64,000 bases of DNA from Didymella arachidicola (taxonomy: Eukaryota; Ascomycota; Dothideomycetes; Pleosporales; Didymellaceae): contig CM049989.1 in the NCBI GenBank assembly GCA_016630955.3, positions 868,001-932,000 of the forward strand, read 5' to 3'. A program made the position numbers and the translations under genes. Under the pieces are notes generated by a model. It was not told where the DNA came from. It did no database searches and saw only the letters and a list, made by a program, of their open reading frames with translations. Below are positions 32,501 to 43,116 of the stretch, piece by piece; the stretch's first letter is position 1; each line of letters begins with the position of its first letter.

Positions 32501-34474
32501 TGAGGATGGGCTCGCGAAAGCCGTTGCTCTTCTCTAGGTAGTCTGCTGAAAGCAGCTCTGGCGGCACGCGGGCGAACGTCTCGGGCGTGAACTCGATGGT
32601 ACCGTCCTTGAATGCGGCGATGTAGTGATGCTCGGGGTTGTCGTCGGATGTGCGCAGAAGGCCTTGGTTCAGGCCGGCGTAATCAACGGTAGTGTGGGTT
32701 CTGACAGACTTGCGAACCTCTGGGGCAGGTCAGACTTGTTACTCCAAATCGCGTCGGTAGACCTACTCGTTGTTTGACCAAATTTGGGTCTACACGGTTC
32801 GCAGTAGAACTTGTTTACATCGCGGACCTCGCGCTCGCTGTTGAAACCAGCGCAAGCGTAGTGGTACCACTCTTTGCATCCGTCGCAGCCGATCCACTGC
32901 TCGCCATCTCCGACTTTGACCTCTGAGTCCGAGGACTTGCACGAGGCGCAGATGAGGTCTGGCTCCGCATTCTGGTGGGCTTTGTTGCGCCGCCTGGGTT
33001 CGGCGGCAGGTGGTGCTGTGCTGGTGAAGGTCTGGAGTGGGACAGACTGAGCGCGCACAGCGTTACAAGGCACATCAGTAGTCGGCAACACTAAAAAAGA
33101 ATTCGAAAAGGAATGGCGGCGGGGGCCTGCGGGCTGGTCGTAGGGTGGCGTGACGTTGGCGGACGAGGACGTGGACGCGTTCGCACTCATGGCGACGCCA
33201 TTGCTCAGCGGCGATTGCACCGAGTCGGCGGCTGCTTTGGCACTAGTAGAAGGCGCAGCTTTGGACTTTGGCGCAGCCTTCTTCCTCTTGCTGGCGGTGG
33301 GCGTGTTGCGCGGCCCGCGTGGTTTGCCCTTGGGCCAGCCCTGGTGCTTTTTCGGTTTCGTGTCGTCGGCAGCGGCAGTGCTGGACATTGGTGGCGGAGG
33401 TTGCGCGGCGGAGTTGTCTTCTGGAGGTGTGCGCGTCTGGATGGCCGGTGCAGGCAATGTAACATCAGCGGGAAGCGAGGGCGGTTCTGGAACGTGCGCG
33501 ACGTCAGAGAGAGGACGGGGGTGCTGGTGGTAGTGGCCGTGCTGCTGGAAGGACGCAGCGTGCGGACTCTCGGACACAGCAGGGTGATGGGTGTGGTTTG
33601 GAGAGTGAAGTGGAGGGTACTGTGCAGGATAGGCGGGTGCTGCTTGCGAGAGGCTCAACCGCTTGGCCGTCGACGGCGGCGTCTGTGCGGTGTGATTGGC
33701 GACCTGAAAGAAGTCGAGCAGCAGCTGCGCGTCTGAGAGGCGCTTGTCGGGGTTGTGCTCTTGTTTGGGCGCGAGTGCGCCGTTGTCCTGGCACATGCGC
33801 ATGCCCATGTCGACCATGTGCTCGACATTGTAGGACCAGCCCGGGTTGTGGCTCGTGGCGGGACGAGAGTGCTGCTGGCCGTAGGTGGGCGAGGAGGCGC
33901 TGTAGAACTCGGAGCGCGCTCTCTTGGCGGGCCGCTCGTCGTAGGCGTGTGCTGCGTCGCGCGGGTAGACGTGCTTCGGGGCGCGTTCGCCAAGCGGGCG
34001 AGGGAGGGTGGTGAGGGCGGCGGGCGATGTCGCAGCGTACGAGGGGCGACGTGGGTAGTCGGCATGGGCCGGGCTGGTGTGCTGCGACGTCGCAGCAGCG
34101 TCGGCGGGGGCGTCAGTGGGCGAGCCGGGCGTCCAGGCGTGGTTGGGGAGCGGCTGCGGAGGAGGCAACGCGGCGGAGCGCGGCGGCGGCGGGTAGTCTC
34201 GCGCGGCCGGCGGCCCAGCGTGCTGTCCCAGGCCATTGCTGCCCTCGGCAGGGGCAGCGCCGTGTGTGGGAGCGCCATTGGGGCGTGCGGTGTGCAGCGC
34301 GGGCTCGTCGCGGTGGTCGCGGTGGTCGCGGTGGCCGCGGGGTTGGCCTGCTGCCGTGGTGGGCGCGGCTGGGCGCAGCAGCGGCGACAGCGGCTCAAAG
34401 GGCGGCGGCGGCGGGGTCGCTGCGCGCGCGCCCGGCTGGCGGTGCTGCGGCTTCACGCTGGTTATCCTGCGCAT
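29572..34474 (-). CDS. JmjC histone demethylase, JHD1/KDM2 type, with PHD finger
   Basis: Fe(II)/2-oxoglutarate demethylase of the JHD1 family (H3K36me1/2 in known members). The product is 1602 residues from three exons: 32767-34474, 30645-32719 and 29572-30597 (introns 47 bp each). A disordered Pro/Ala/His-rich first 400 residues contains an AT-hook-like KGKPRGPR. The PHD finger at about 510-565 is complete: CASC, CDGC, then YHYAC and CEPC (C4HC3). The join TTKVRKSVRTHTTVDYAGLN leads into the JmjC domain at about 690-860. Its iron ligands are visible as HID in FTDFHIDFGGSSVYYHIVKG and the second His in PSGWIHAVWTPEDSLVIGG. The C-terminal third is disordered and carries two short Cys motifs, CDACRKRRIRC and CADCRKSKRRC. 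The second is completed only after splicing. A HEPEPQ repeat lies between JmjC and these motifs. Confidence 0.92.
31125..31182 (+). repeat. 18-bp coding repeat in the JHD1 gene
   Basis: About three copies of an 18-base unit (CAGGTTCATGTTGAGGTT and variants), which encode the HEPEPQ repeat on the minus strand. The unit is a whole number of codons, so copy-number change would keep the frame. Confidence 0.8.
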
Positions 34475-35303
34475 CGTGGGCGGTTGCGCCGAGGGGGGCG
34501 GGCGTCGTCGGGGGTGCGTCCTCGGTCGGGCGCGGAGGTGGTCAAGCTACGGGGGCACTGCTGCGGCGGTGCGGGAGTGCGGGAGTGCGACGCTGGCGGG
34601 CGCGGGCATGTCCTGCGGCGAAGCGGCTCGGGCGCAGGGCGAGCGCAGAACGAGGGCGGGCGCGGCGGGCGGTGGGTGGTGTCGAGAGAGAGAAATGCTG
34701 GCCGACGACGTGTGGGGATCGTGCAGTCGCTCGTCCAGCACCGGCCGCCGAGCGCAGCAGCAATGCAAGTGACGGGGCGCGGCGGAGACGCGGCGCGCGA
34801 GCGCAGAGGCAGAGCACAGTGGACAGTGCGCGCAGGGCAAGACGGGCAGCGTGCACTCGCCGGCGGTGGTGCAGCGTGTCGTGGTTGCGCTGGGCGTGCG
34901 AGCTCCTCTGCCCGGAGTCAGGCCCTCCTTCGCTGCCGCAGACGTCTCCGACTGGTGCTCTGCGCGGTCCTCTGCGCGGCGGTTCTCTGAGAGCGTGCAC
35001 CGCAGGCTGCCTGGACACTGCACACTGCAGTCTACACCAAGTTGTGCTTGAATAGACACCATCATCTGCAGGTCGTCTCAGCATCTCCTAGACTTTCGTG
35101 CTTCCTGCCCTGATCGCACCGTCTAGCGTCCAGTGTCCTGCTCCCTGCTCCCAGCATACTCGTCACGTGCATGCGGTCCGAGCGCACGCCTCATCTGCCA
35201 CCCGCACTGCGCTCACTGGTCTCACTGCCTCATCCACCCCACGCCGTTCTTCGACCGTGCACCCACACGCCCTCTCTGAACACTCCACCACAGTCGCCAA
35301 AGT
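34475..35303. other. GC-rich divergent promoter region
   Basis: About 830 very GC-rich bases between JHD1 and the p14 gene. Long open frames on both strands continue out of the JHD1 coding region. They reflect base composition; none has recognisable protein content. Confidence 0.5.
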
Positions 35304-35935
35304 ATGAGTCGCGGTGGAAAGCTTGCCCCCGAAGTCAATCGGTGAGTATGCGCTGCCCTTCGCTGATGCTGCCTCTGCTCGCCGAGTCTCGAGCCGTGCC
35401 AGGCGCATGGCACGCGGCCTATCCACACGACCTCCGCTAACTTGACACTTCCGTATAGAGCGCTCTTCGTAAAGAACCTGAGGTCAGTAGGCTCTGTGTA
35501 ATAATATCGCCGACCCTCAACTGACCCTCACCCAGCTTCAACGTCACTCCAGAGGAGCTTTTCGACCTCTTTGGCAAGTTCGGCCCGGTGCGGTACGTCC
35601 ATCCCTCTACCTTGTCACGCCCCCCACCCGCGCATCGTGCTGACCTGTCGCCAGCCAAATTCGCCAGGGCATCGCCAACAACACAAAGGGAACCGCATTC
35701 GTCGTCTATGAAGACGTAATGGACGCAAAGTCAGCTTGCGACAAGTTGAACGGCTTCAACTTCCAGAACCGTTATCTCGTCGGTACCATCACCACCGCCC
35801 ACCAGCCCAGTCTTCTAGGAACTGACAAGCACAGTACTATATCACCAGCCAGAAAAGATGATCAAGGCCGCAAACGATCTCGCCGAGCGCCAGGAGAACT
35901 TAGAAAAGCTCAAGCAGCAACACGGTATCGATTAG
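35304..35935 (+). CDS. Spliceosomal SF3b subunit p14 (SF3B6) homologue
   Basis: RNA-recognition-motif protein of U2 snRNP that contacts the branch-site adenosine with SF3B1. The product is 115 residues from five exons: 35304-35341, 35459-35482, 35536-35592, 35655-35782 and 35835-35935. The second exon is a 24-base microexon (ALFVKNL). Splicing gives RALFVKNLSFNVTPEELFDL (RNP2 then helix 1), FGPVRQIRQGIANNTKGTAF (RNP1 region), VVYEDVMDAKSACDKLNGFN and VVLYHQPEKM near the end, the order and length of the family. All joins use GT-AG and keep frame. Five exons in 630 bases is dense for this window. It is divergent from the JHD1 gene. Confidence 0.93.
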
Positions 35936-37442
35936 CATGAGGAGAGGCCCCAGGAAACGGTGAACTCGCGCGAGCGAATTAGTAATAAGAATCCTGCGGG
36001 CCTCAAGACTGATAGCGTACACTCGAAGCACTCATCGGACCGTGGCACCTCTCGGTCATCCACGACAAGTTCGACAAGTACGGAGCCCTCCAAGGACACC
36101 TCGACACCAACCTCTCGCGACCGCGACTGGTACAGCGTGAAGGTCTCCATCAAGGGACTATGGAAGTCAGTTATTAGGGTCGGCGTTTAGGGGGTCATGA
36201 CACGTTTACGAACGACACATGCTTTGCCAGACAGGTTTTCGCTTCTTTGACAGCTGGGAATGGCTTTTTCGCGGAATTCACTATGCGCCTATAAGGCTGC
36301 GTCACACATATCAGATAGCCCACATCAGGCTTCAGGCGGTCGATTCTCGAATATCATCAAGTTCTCTTCCAACAAAGGCCATGTCTTGTACACCTACTTA
36401 CAGCACATGGCGGTAACAGAGCAGACAGGGTTGCAAGGCTGTCATGATTGATATTAGCTGACTTGCGATTACATAGTACACGTGCGGACAATCTCGCAGA
36501 TATCCAATTCCTCAAACGACACTTGGAAAGATGGAGAGAACCCGCAAAGTGAAGACAATGGGTGGATTGTGCAATATGCACGAGTTCGTCACAGCCACTA
36601 CCACGCACAGCCCAAGGCAAGGACAGGACTCCACCCGAGTATGGCATCCCTGATCTCAGGGCGCAAAGAGCTTCGCAAGGTCTGTGAACCGCAGACAAAT
36701 CTCCGTCTTCGAGCAAGCGATTTTCTGGTCATTGCAGATGGCGCGTTTATCGCGTGGTGTTGCGCCGGATTGGGCCTGCCGCTTACCGTCCACATCCTTC
36801 CCATGGTTGCAGAGCACTGCATGCGGCACCGACATGTGGCAACGCAAATCTCTCACCACAAAGATCCATCGATAGCAACGTCGCGTGCTGATATACTTGG
36901 CAGTCGGATGTTGCTACCGACGCGTGATGCCGGAATGCCTCTTGGGGCATCGATCTTCGTTCGCCCAGCGGACAAGCCCGCACCAGTGTCCGTCCAAGAG
37001 CCTCGAAGCCAAGACAACACCACCACCGTCATTGACCGTTCCTTCAGCAGTTCTCCAAGCCTCAGTCCTGCACCCTTGATCCACGCCATTGGCCGCTGGA
37101 GGCTCAAGTCATCAGGCCTTCCACTGACGAAAACCCTTGGTCGGCAGCTGCACGCTAATGTCCGCCCTCGCATTCCGCCGCCAAGCGCATGCCATCTTCC
37201 GCCCAGCGTAGCCAACACTCTACAAGGATCCACTATGACATCGACCGAGAGTGCTTTCACAGGCCAATCTTCCATACGCACCACTTGGCATGCGCGTCCG
37301 ATGCCTGATCTCACGTACGGTTACATCTGCCAATCCAAGGACAATGATGTGGAGCAGAAATTCTGGAGTCGCTAACCCCCCCGGACGACGGCCCACAGTA
37401 TGGTCGGGTATGCATGGAGAAAGCTGGGGTGTGGAACCCACG
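35936..37442. other. Upstream region of the sugar transporter
   Basis: About 1.5 kb. A frame at 36482-37375 is open for 297 codons but starts with GTG, has no recognisable domain and overlaps the transporter's promoter. I treat it as chance. The region probably carries the regulatory sequence of the MFS gene. Confidence 0.4.
37379..37384 (+). promoter_or_regulatory. Candidate CreA/Mig1-type site
   Basis: CCCCGG matches the reverse complement of the carbon-catabolite repressor consensus SYGGRG. It lies about 130 bases before the sugar-transporter ATG, a sensible place for glucose repression. A six-base match alone is weak. Confidence 0.3.
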
Positions 37443-37450
37443 TATATAAG
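37443..37450 (+). promoter_or_regulatory. TATA box of the MFS transporter gene
   Basis: TATATAAG lies 60-67 bases upstream of the ATG at 37510. A strong TATA element is uncommon among the housekeeping promoters here and fits an inducible gene. Confidence 0.6.
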
Positions 37451-37509
37451 CAGTCATGCCATATCTACGAGTGAAGGAGTGTAGTTTGCTGTTCCCCCAG
37501 GACCTCAAC

Positions 37510-39648
37510 ATGTCGAAACGAAACCCCGACATCGAGGCCACCGACCCGGATGTGTCGCTGTCCGGCAATAGCAGCAAGACGGATCTCAATTCCACCCACC
37601 ACAGGGAGAACGCAAATGCGAATGCCACCAACCTTGGCCACCAGGAACAAGGAGGCCGTCAAGCATCGGTCGCTGCTAAGCTGCGCAACCCCCTCGCTGG
37701 CCTTAGTGAAGAACAGGTCATCGCTGATGTTGATCAATGGTGTCTTGAGCGAGGCCTTACTGAACACCAGGATGCTTTCCGAAAGGGAGCGCTCATTGCG
37801 CGCATGGGCCAACGAGACGATGGATACGAGTATGTCAGCCAGTTGACCGAGGAAGAGAGGGCCATCTTCAGGAACGAACAGGCGCACCGATGGTCGCAGC
37901 CCTTCATGCTCTACTTCCTGGTTGTGCTCTGCGCTGGGTCCGCCATCGTCCAGGGCATGGACCAGACGGCTGTCAACGGCGCGCAGCTGTTCTACTTTGC
38001 TGAGTTTGGCATCACAGATGTTTGGATCCAAGGTCTGCTTAACGGTGCGCCGTATCTCTGCTCAGCGCTCATCGGGTGCTGGAGCAATGCACCGCTCAAC
38101 TACTACTTCGGACGCCGCGGCACAATATTCATCTCCTGCATTATTTCGTTCGTCACTGGCATCTGGATGGCCGCAGCAAACAAGTAAGTCTAGCGCAGCC
38201 TGCGTTGTAATTCACTCCCTGACATCCTCCAGTTGGGTCAATCTGTTAATCGCTCGCTTTGCACTTGGCTTTGCCGTCGGTGCGAAGTCGTCGACGACTC
38301 CTGTGTATGCTGCTGAGTCTGCGCCTAAAACCATTCGTGGCGCTCTGACGATGATGTGGCAAATGTGGACTGCTTTTGGTATCATGTTGGGCTTTGTCGT
38401 CTCCGTCGCTTTTCAGAACACCACCATCCTCGGCGAGGGATCTCAGTGGAGGTGGATGTTGGCGAGCACGTCGATCCCGCCACTCATCGTGTGCCTCCAG
38501 GTCTACTTCTGTCCTGAATCTCCTCGGGTCAGTGTTCATTTTATGTCTCGAAATGGCTTCAAACTAACACTCCACAGTGGTACATGGAGAAGGGGAAATT
38601 CGACAAGGCTTTCGACGCCCTATGCCGTCTTCGCAACCACAAGATCCAAGCCACTCGCGACATGTACTACGCCTACAAGCTCCTCGAAGTCGAACAGGCC
38701 GAGCGCGCAGGCAAGTCACTCTGGAAGGAGTTCTTCACCGTGCGACGCAACCGGCGCGCAGCCCAGTCCTCTTTCTTCGTCATGTTCATGCAGCAATTCT
38801 GCGGCGTACGTACCCTCTCCCCCTTCCCCTCCTCTCTAACACCGCCCCAGGTCAACGTCATCGCATACTACTCCTCTTCCATCTTCGAACAAGCAGGCTT
38901 CTCCCGCTCCGAAGCCCTGCTCACATCCATGGGCACAGGCATAACAAACTTCCTCTTCGCCATCCCCGCAATCTACACAATCGACACCTTTGGCCGCCGC
39001 AACCTCCTCCTCACCACCTTCCCCCTCATGGGCATCTGCCTCCTCTGGTGCGGCATGTCCTTCTACCTCCCCACCTTCTTCGACCCGGACGCCGGCGAGC
39101 AGCGCCCTACCCCGGCGCGCCTCGGCTCCATCGCCGCAGCCATATACACCTTCATGGCCGTGTACTCCCCCGGCGAAGGCCCCGTCCCGTTTACTTACTC
39201 CGCGGAAGCGTTCCCCCTGCACCTGCGCGACGTGGGCATGAGTTTCGCGACCGCGACGTGCTGGGGCTTCAACTTCATCCTCTCGCTGACGTGGCCCGCG
39301 CTCGTCGAGGCGTTTGGCGAACAGGGCGCGTTTGGGTGGTACGCCGCGTGGAATTTTGCAGGCTGGGTGTATGCCTATTTCTTGCTTCCGGAGACGAAGA
39401 ATCTCACGCTTGAGGAGCTGGATACCGTGTTTGATGTCGGGAATGGGCGGTTTGGAGGGTATTATGCGAAGAAGCTGCCGTGGTATTTGAGGAGGAATGT
39501 GCTGAGGAGGCATGTGGAGCCGTTTCCCGAGCTGTTTGATTTACATGATGATCCGATTCCCGAGGGTGCGGTTAGAGGGGGGGTGGATAGGGGGTTTGGC
39601 GAGAAGGGGGATGGTGCGCGGGAGGTTGGCGCTGGGAATGGTGCTTGA
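37510..39648 (+). CDS. MFS sugar/polyol transporter
   Basis: Twelve-helix major facilitator of the sugar porter family, plasma membrane. The product is 664 residues from four exons (37510-38183, 38233-38527, 38578-38805, 38851-39648). A long hydrophilic N terminus of about 135 residues precedes helix 1 (FMLYFLVVLCAGSAIVQGMD). Family signatures: GMDQTAVNGAQ after helix 1, YYFGRRGTIF in loop 2-3, ARFALGFAVGAKSSTTPVYA and AESAPKTIRGAL, PESPRWYMEKGK in the central loop (created by splicing), FGRRNLLL in loop 8-9 and LLPETKNLTLEELD after helix 12. The GMDQTAVNGA motif points to the fungal group near myo-inositol and polyol carriers; the substrate cannot be read from sequence. The tail is Gly-rich and variable. 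Codons in the last exon change from C-ending to G-ending. Confidence 0.9.
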
Positions 39649-39799
39649 GGGATTTAGGTCTGGGGAATTTCTGGAGCTGGAGTGTAATTTTAATGTAGTG
39701 GCAGCGTGCGATGCGATATCAATCATATTGAATACCCGTTCTTCACCAACAGCCCCAACATCTTAGCACCACCACTACACACGCAGACTAAACCTCCCA

Positions 39800-40525
39800 C
39801 TACATCCACCGCCCCATGCCCCCAAACGGCGGATACCTCAACCCCCTCTTCCCCTTCCTCTTCCCTTTCCCTCCCCCTTTCCCTCCCCCAACGCTACTCC
39901 CCACCGTACTACTCACGCAGTCCCAGTCCCACGGCACACTCTTCCCCAAAACCTCGTACCCGCCTACCCTCCTCATCCTGCCCCGCGCCCGCACATCCCG
40001 CAGCACGCGCCCAGTCTCTGCGCGCACGGCCGCAGGCTCCACGATCTGCGTCCGGTACACGGGGTCTTTCTTCGCGGCGCCCGATGCTGACGAGGAGGAA
40101 GACGAAGAGGAAGAGATGCAGGGTGGGGCGCGGAGGCGACTTGTGTGTCGGGTTGGGGGCGGCGGCGGGCAGGAGGGCGCGATGCGGATCTTTTTGCCGG
40201 CGCCGTGGAGCGGTGTCGGGGGGTGGAGGTGCAGTGGGTGCAGGGGGTGGAGGTGCGGGTGGCGGTGGTGGTGCTGGAGGATGCCGTGCGGGAGGGGAGC
40301 GTGGGGGCGCAGGTGCGAGGGGATGTGGAGGTGGAGGTCATCGTGGTGGTGGTGATGAGAAGGAGGAGGTGATGTGGAGACAGTGCTGGGCAGGGAGATG
40401 CTGAGGTCGCTGAAGCGCGGTTTGGGACTATGTCTGACGCGTACGATTTCCGCAGATGAGCAGTCGGAAGAAGTGCGGTTCGGGTTGGGTTTGTTTTTCG
40501 TGGGGGTTAGGGTTATCCAGCACAT
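39800..40525 (-). CDS. Hypothetical His-rich protein
   Basis: An ATG-started frame of 241 codons. The middle is extremely His/Leu/Pro-rich (HLHPLHPLHLHPPTPLHGAG), then a Ser run, then a more ordinary C-terminal part (KDPVYRTQIVEPAAVRAETG ... LGKSVPWDWD) and a Gly/Lys tail. In its favour, C-ending codons give way to G-ending codons towards the 3' end, the same pattern as accepted genes nearby. Against it, an opposite-strand frame starting at ATG 39816 is also open for 179 codons, and I recognise no domain. It is convergent with the transporter gene. Confidence 0.4.
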   Translation of the reverse strand: MCWITLTPTKNKPNPNRTSSDCSSAEIVRVRHSPKPRFSDLSISLPSTVSTSPPPSHHHHHDDLHLHIPSHLRPHAPLPHGILQHHHRHPHLHPLHPLHLHPPTPLHGAGKKIRIAPSCPPPPPTRHTSRLRAPPCISSSSSSSSSASGAAKKDPVYRTQIVEPAAVRAETGRVLRDVRARGRMRRVGGYEVLGKSVPWDWDCVSSTVGSSVGGGKGGGKGKRKGKRGLRYPPFGGMGRWM

Positions 40526-41587
40526 ACTGCCGCCGGGTTGAGTGTCTCCAAGACGGTGGCCTATGGGCTACTGATGGCTTGTCGACTACAGATGGGAGCC
40601 GTTTGAGGCGAGCTGGCGGAGCAGCGCGGTGGTAGCTCGACAGTGAGAATGTCGGACTGTACGAGTAGGATGGCGGATGGATCCAGTGCGAGTGCGAGTG
40701 ATTGCTTTGACGAGACATCTGGCGTGCGAACAAGAGGGCTGCAGGATACTTAACCACGCAAGAGTCAGGAGACAGGCCCTTCAGATCTCGCGGACGATGA
40801 CAGACATGATGGCATCGAGGTGTGCGTATATACCGCCGCACTCGCATCACTTGGAGACGTCATTTGTAAAAGGTACGAGCACAAGATCGCGTATAGCGCT
40901 CCCGCCGTCAAGCTATATGAGACAGGGTGGCAGCAAAGTGTGCCTGCATGATGTTGACGGTGCCTGCAGCTCGGCAAGACGAACGTATGTTGGAGGATTT
41001 GCGCGGGTGACGGTGACTGGTGAGGGTGGAGGATGGGCGCGTGGGTTGCGGCAGTGTCTTGGATGACCGCGCTCATTGGCCGTGTGACCAGGTCCGGGTA
41101 CGTCCAGCAGAGTACTTTTCGCTGGCCATCACTACGGAAAGAATTGAGAACATGCTAAGACATATGAAAGTGAGCACTTGAATGATAGAGATTGCGAGAA
41201 GCGTAGTGCCAGTGTCGAGTCGACTTGTGAGTATGGAAAGCGTGAGCCAAAGAGAAGCTACACGGGGAACATTTTAGTGAAGACGTCCACTTTAGTAAAC
41301 ACAACCAAAACAACGAGAGACCTGTTTGCGCCTCGAAGAAGAGTTCACGAGGCGGAAGGTTGTGACGGTGTTCAAGTCGTGTCGTGGTGGAGTGGTGGTG
41401 AGCGGGGCGGAAGTGACAAGGCACCCGCGATGAGGCGCGTCGCCAAGCCCTCTGTTGCATCAATGCCGGAGCTCTAGCTACACGACGACATCAACCTCAC
41501 GCCCACCTCAACGCCACATTCGACCATTTGCACGACCGACCACCGCCGCGGCTACTCCCTGATATCCATCACACCGCCACAGCAATC
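40526..41587. other. Intergenic upstream of the proteasome gene
   Basis: About 1.06 kb with only short ORFs on both strands. No RNA gene is recognised. It should contain the proteasome subunit promoter. Confidence 0.45.
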
Positions 41588-42599
41588 ATGGACTCGTTAG
41601 TGGCGCAGTACAGCCGCCCCATGGACATGGATGAGGGCCAGTCCGAGCAGGAGCAGCTGGAGCTGTACAGCGGCGCCCCAGAGGCATCTCTCAAGTTCGC
41701 GCTGCCACCGGTTGCCCAAGTACGATACGAAGGCCTCTCCCCATGATGCTCTCTATACTAACATGCAGTCCAGGCACAATCATGGCTCCGCGCAATGACA
41801 GACGACTACTCCAATCCCAACTGCCCCATCAAGATTGCCCACGGCACCACAACCCTCGCCTTCCGGTTCAAGGGCGGCATCATCGTAGCAACCGACTCGC
41901 GAGCGACGGCCGGCAACTGGATAGCAAGTCAGACAGTAAAGAAGGTCATCGAGATCAACAGCTGTTTGCTGGGCACTATGGCTGGTGGCGCTGCTGTAAG
42001 CAACCATGCTGCGCGCAGCAGTCGGGACTTGATATTGACTCGATGCAGGACTGTCAATACTGGCTGGCGTACCTGGGCATGCAGTGCCGTCTCCACGAAC
42101 TCCGACATAAGCGCCGCATTTCGGTCGCCGCAGCCTCCAAGATCCTCGCGAACCTGGTCTACTCATACAAGGGCATGGGACTGAGCATGGTAAGCATGCA
42201 CTCGATTTCGACACATGGAACCAATAGCTAACTCCCAGGCAGGGTACCATGTGCGCCGGTGTGACCCCGCAAGAAGGCCCCGCTCTCTACTACATCGACA
42301 GCGACGGCACCCGCCTTGCCGGTAACCTCTTCTGTGTCGGTTCCGGTCAGACGTTCGCCTACGGTGTGCTCGACGCAGAATACAAGTACGATCTGGAAGA
42401 CGCCGAGGCGCTGGAGCTTGGCAAGAGGAGTATTCTGGCCGCCACCCACCGTGACGCCTACTCGGGTGGTTTCATCAACCTCTATCACGTCAAGGAGGAC
42501 GGATGGGTCAAGCACGGCTTCAACGACACTAACCCTATCTTCTGGGAGACAAAGCTGGAGAAGGGCGAGTTCTCCAACGTCACCAGCGAGCTGGTATAG
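41588..42599 (+). CDS. PRE2: 20S proteasome subunit beta-5
   Basis: Catalytic (chymotrypsin-like) beta subunit of the proteasome. The precursor is 283 residues from four exons (41588-41719, 41774-41995, 42049-42189, 42243-42599). The propeptide of about 75 residues ends at the processing site KIAHG|TTTLAF, which frees the catalytic Thr1. Further active-site parts are visible: GIIVATDSRATAGNWIASQT with the Asp17 and Arg19 region, VKKVIEINSCLLGTMAGGAA with Lys33, and DCQYWLAYLGMQCRLHEL after splicing. The C-terminal part CAGVTPQEGPALYYIDSDGT and RDAYSGGFINLYHVKEDGW is typical. The first intron must use the second of two close AGs (CAGTCCAG|GCA) to keep the frame. Identity is secure. Confidence 0.95.
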
Positions 42600-43116
42600 T
42601 CGAGTGTGGAGCAGGAGAGCTAGAGACGTGCCAAGCTACTTCGGCTGTAGCAAGAAACTAGAGCCTGTAGAACGGGCATCAAACGACATGAATGAATGAA
42701 AGCATGCACAATCATAGTTGACGTCGCTCGATTATCACCCCTACTCGCAATTATTACTGTCATCCACAAATATCTAAACATCTGTCATTGCCGTTCCTCA
42801 ACACGTTCATTTTTCCATCATCATTCTACCAGCGAAACGAGAGATCGCTCTATCTAACGCAGCCTGCGCTACATGCTAGTCTTGGGGATATATGCGTAAT
42901 ACAAATACAAATGCGACGTGGTACTAGGAAGTACGTAAGGAAGATATAGCAAAGCACAACATCATTACCGCAACGATGGGACCAACGGAACGCTTCCTGC
43001 CATCGTATCGAGCACATCAAGTGCATGTCTCCCTTCTCTTCCGCCGTCTCTGTGTACATGCTTTCTCTCTCTCTCTCTTTACATCAGACTTGCTGGTGTT
43101 GAGACAAGAACTCGGG
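42600..43116. other. Convergent intergenic region
   Basis: About 520 bases between the proteasome gene and the gene at 43117. It contains a (CT)n run at 43063-43078. No gene is seen. Confidence 0.5.

Noticed and set aside
33755..35055. Long Arg/Gly-rich frames on the plus strand across the JHD1 5' region
   Set aside because: Products are Arg/Gly/Ala-rich as expected from GC-rich antisense of the Pro/Ala-rich JHD1 N terminus and its promoter.
36482..37375. 297-codon plus-strand frame upstream of the MFS gene
   Set aside because: GTG start, no domain, mixed composition and overlap with the transporter's promoter region.
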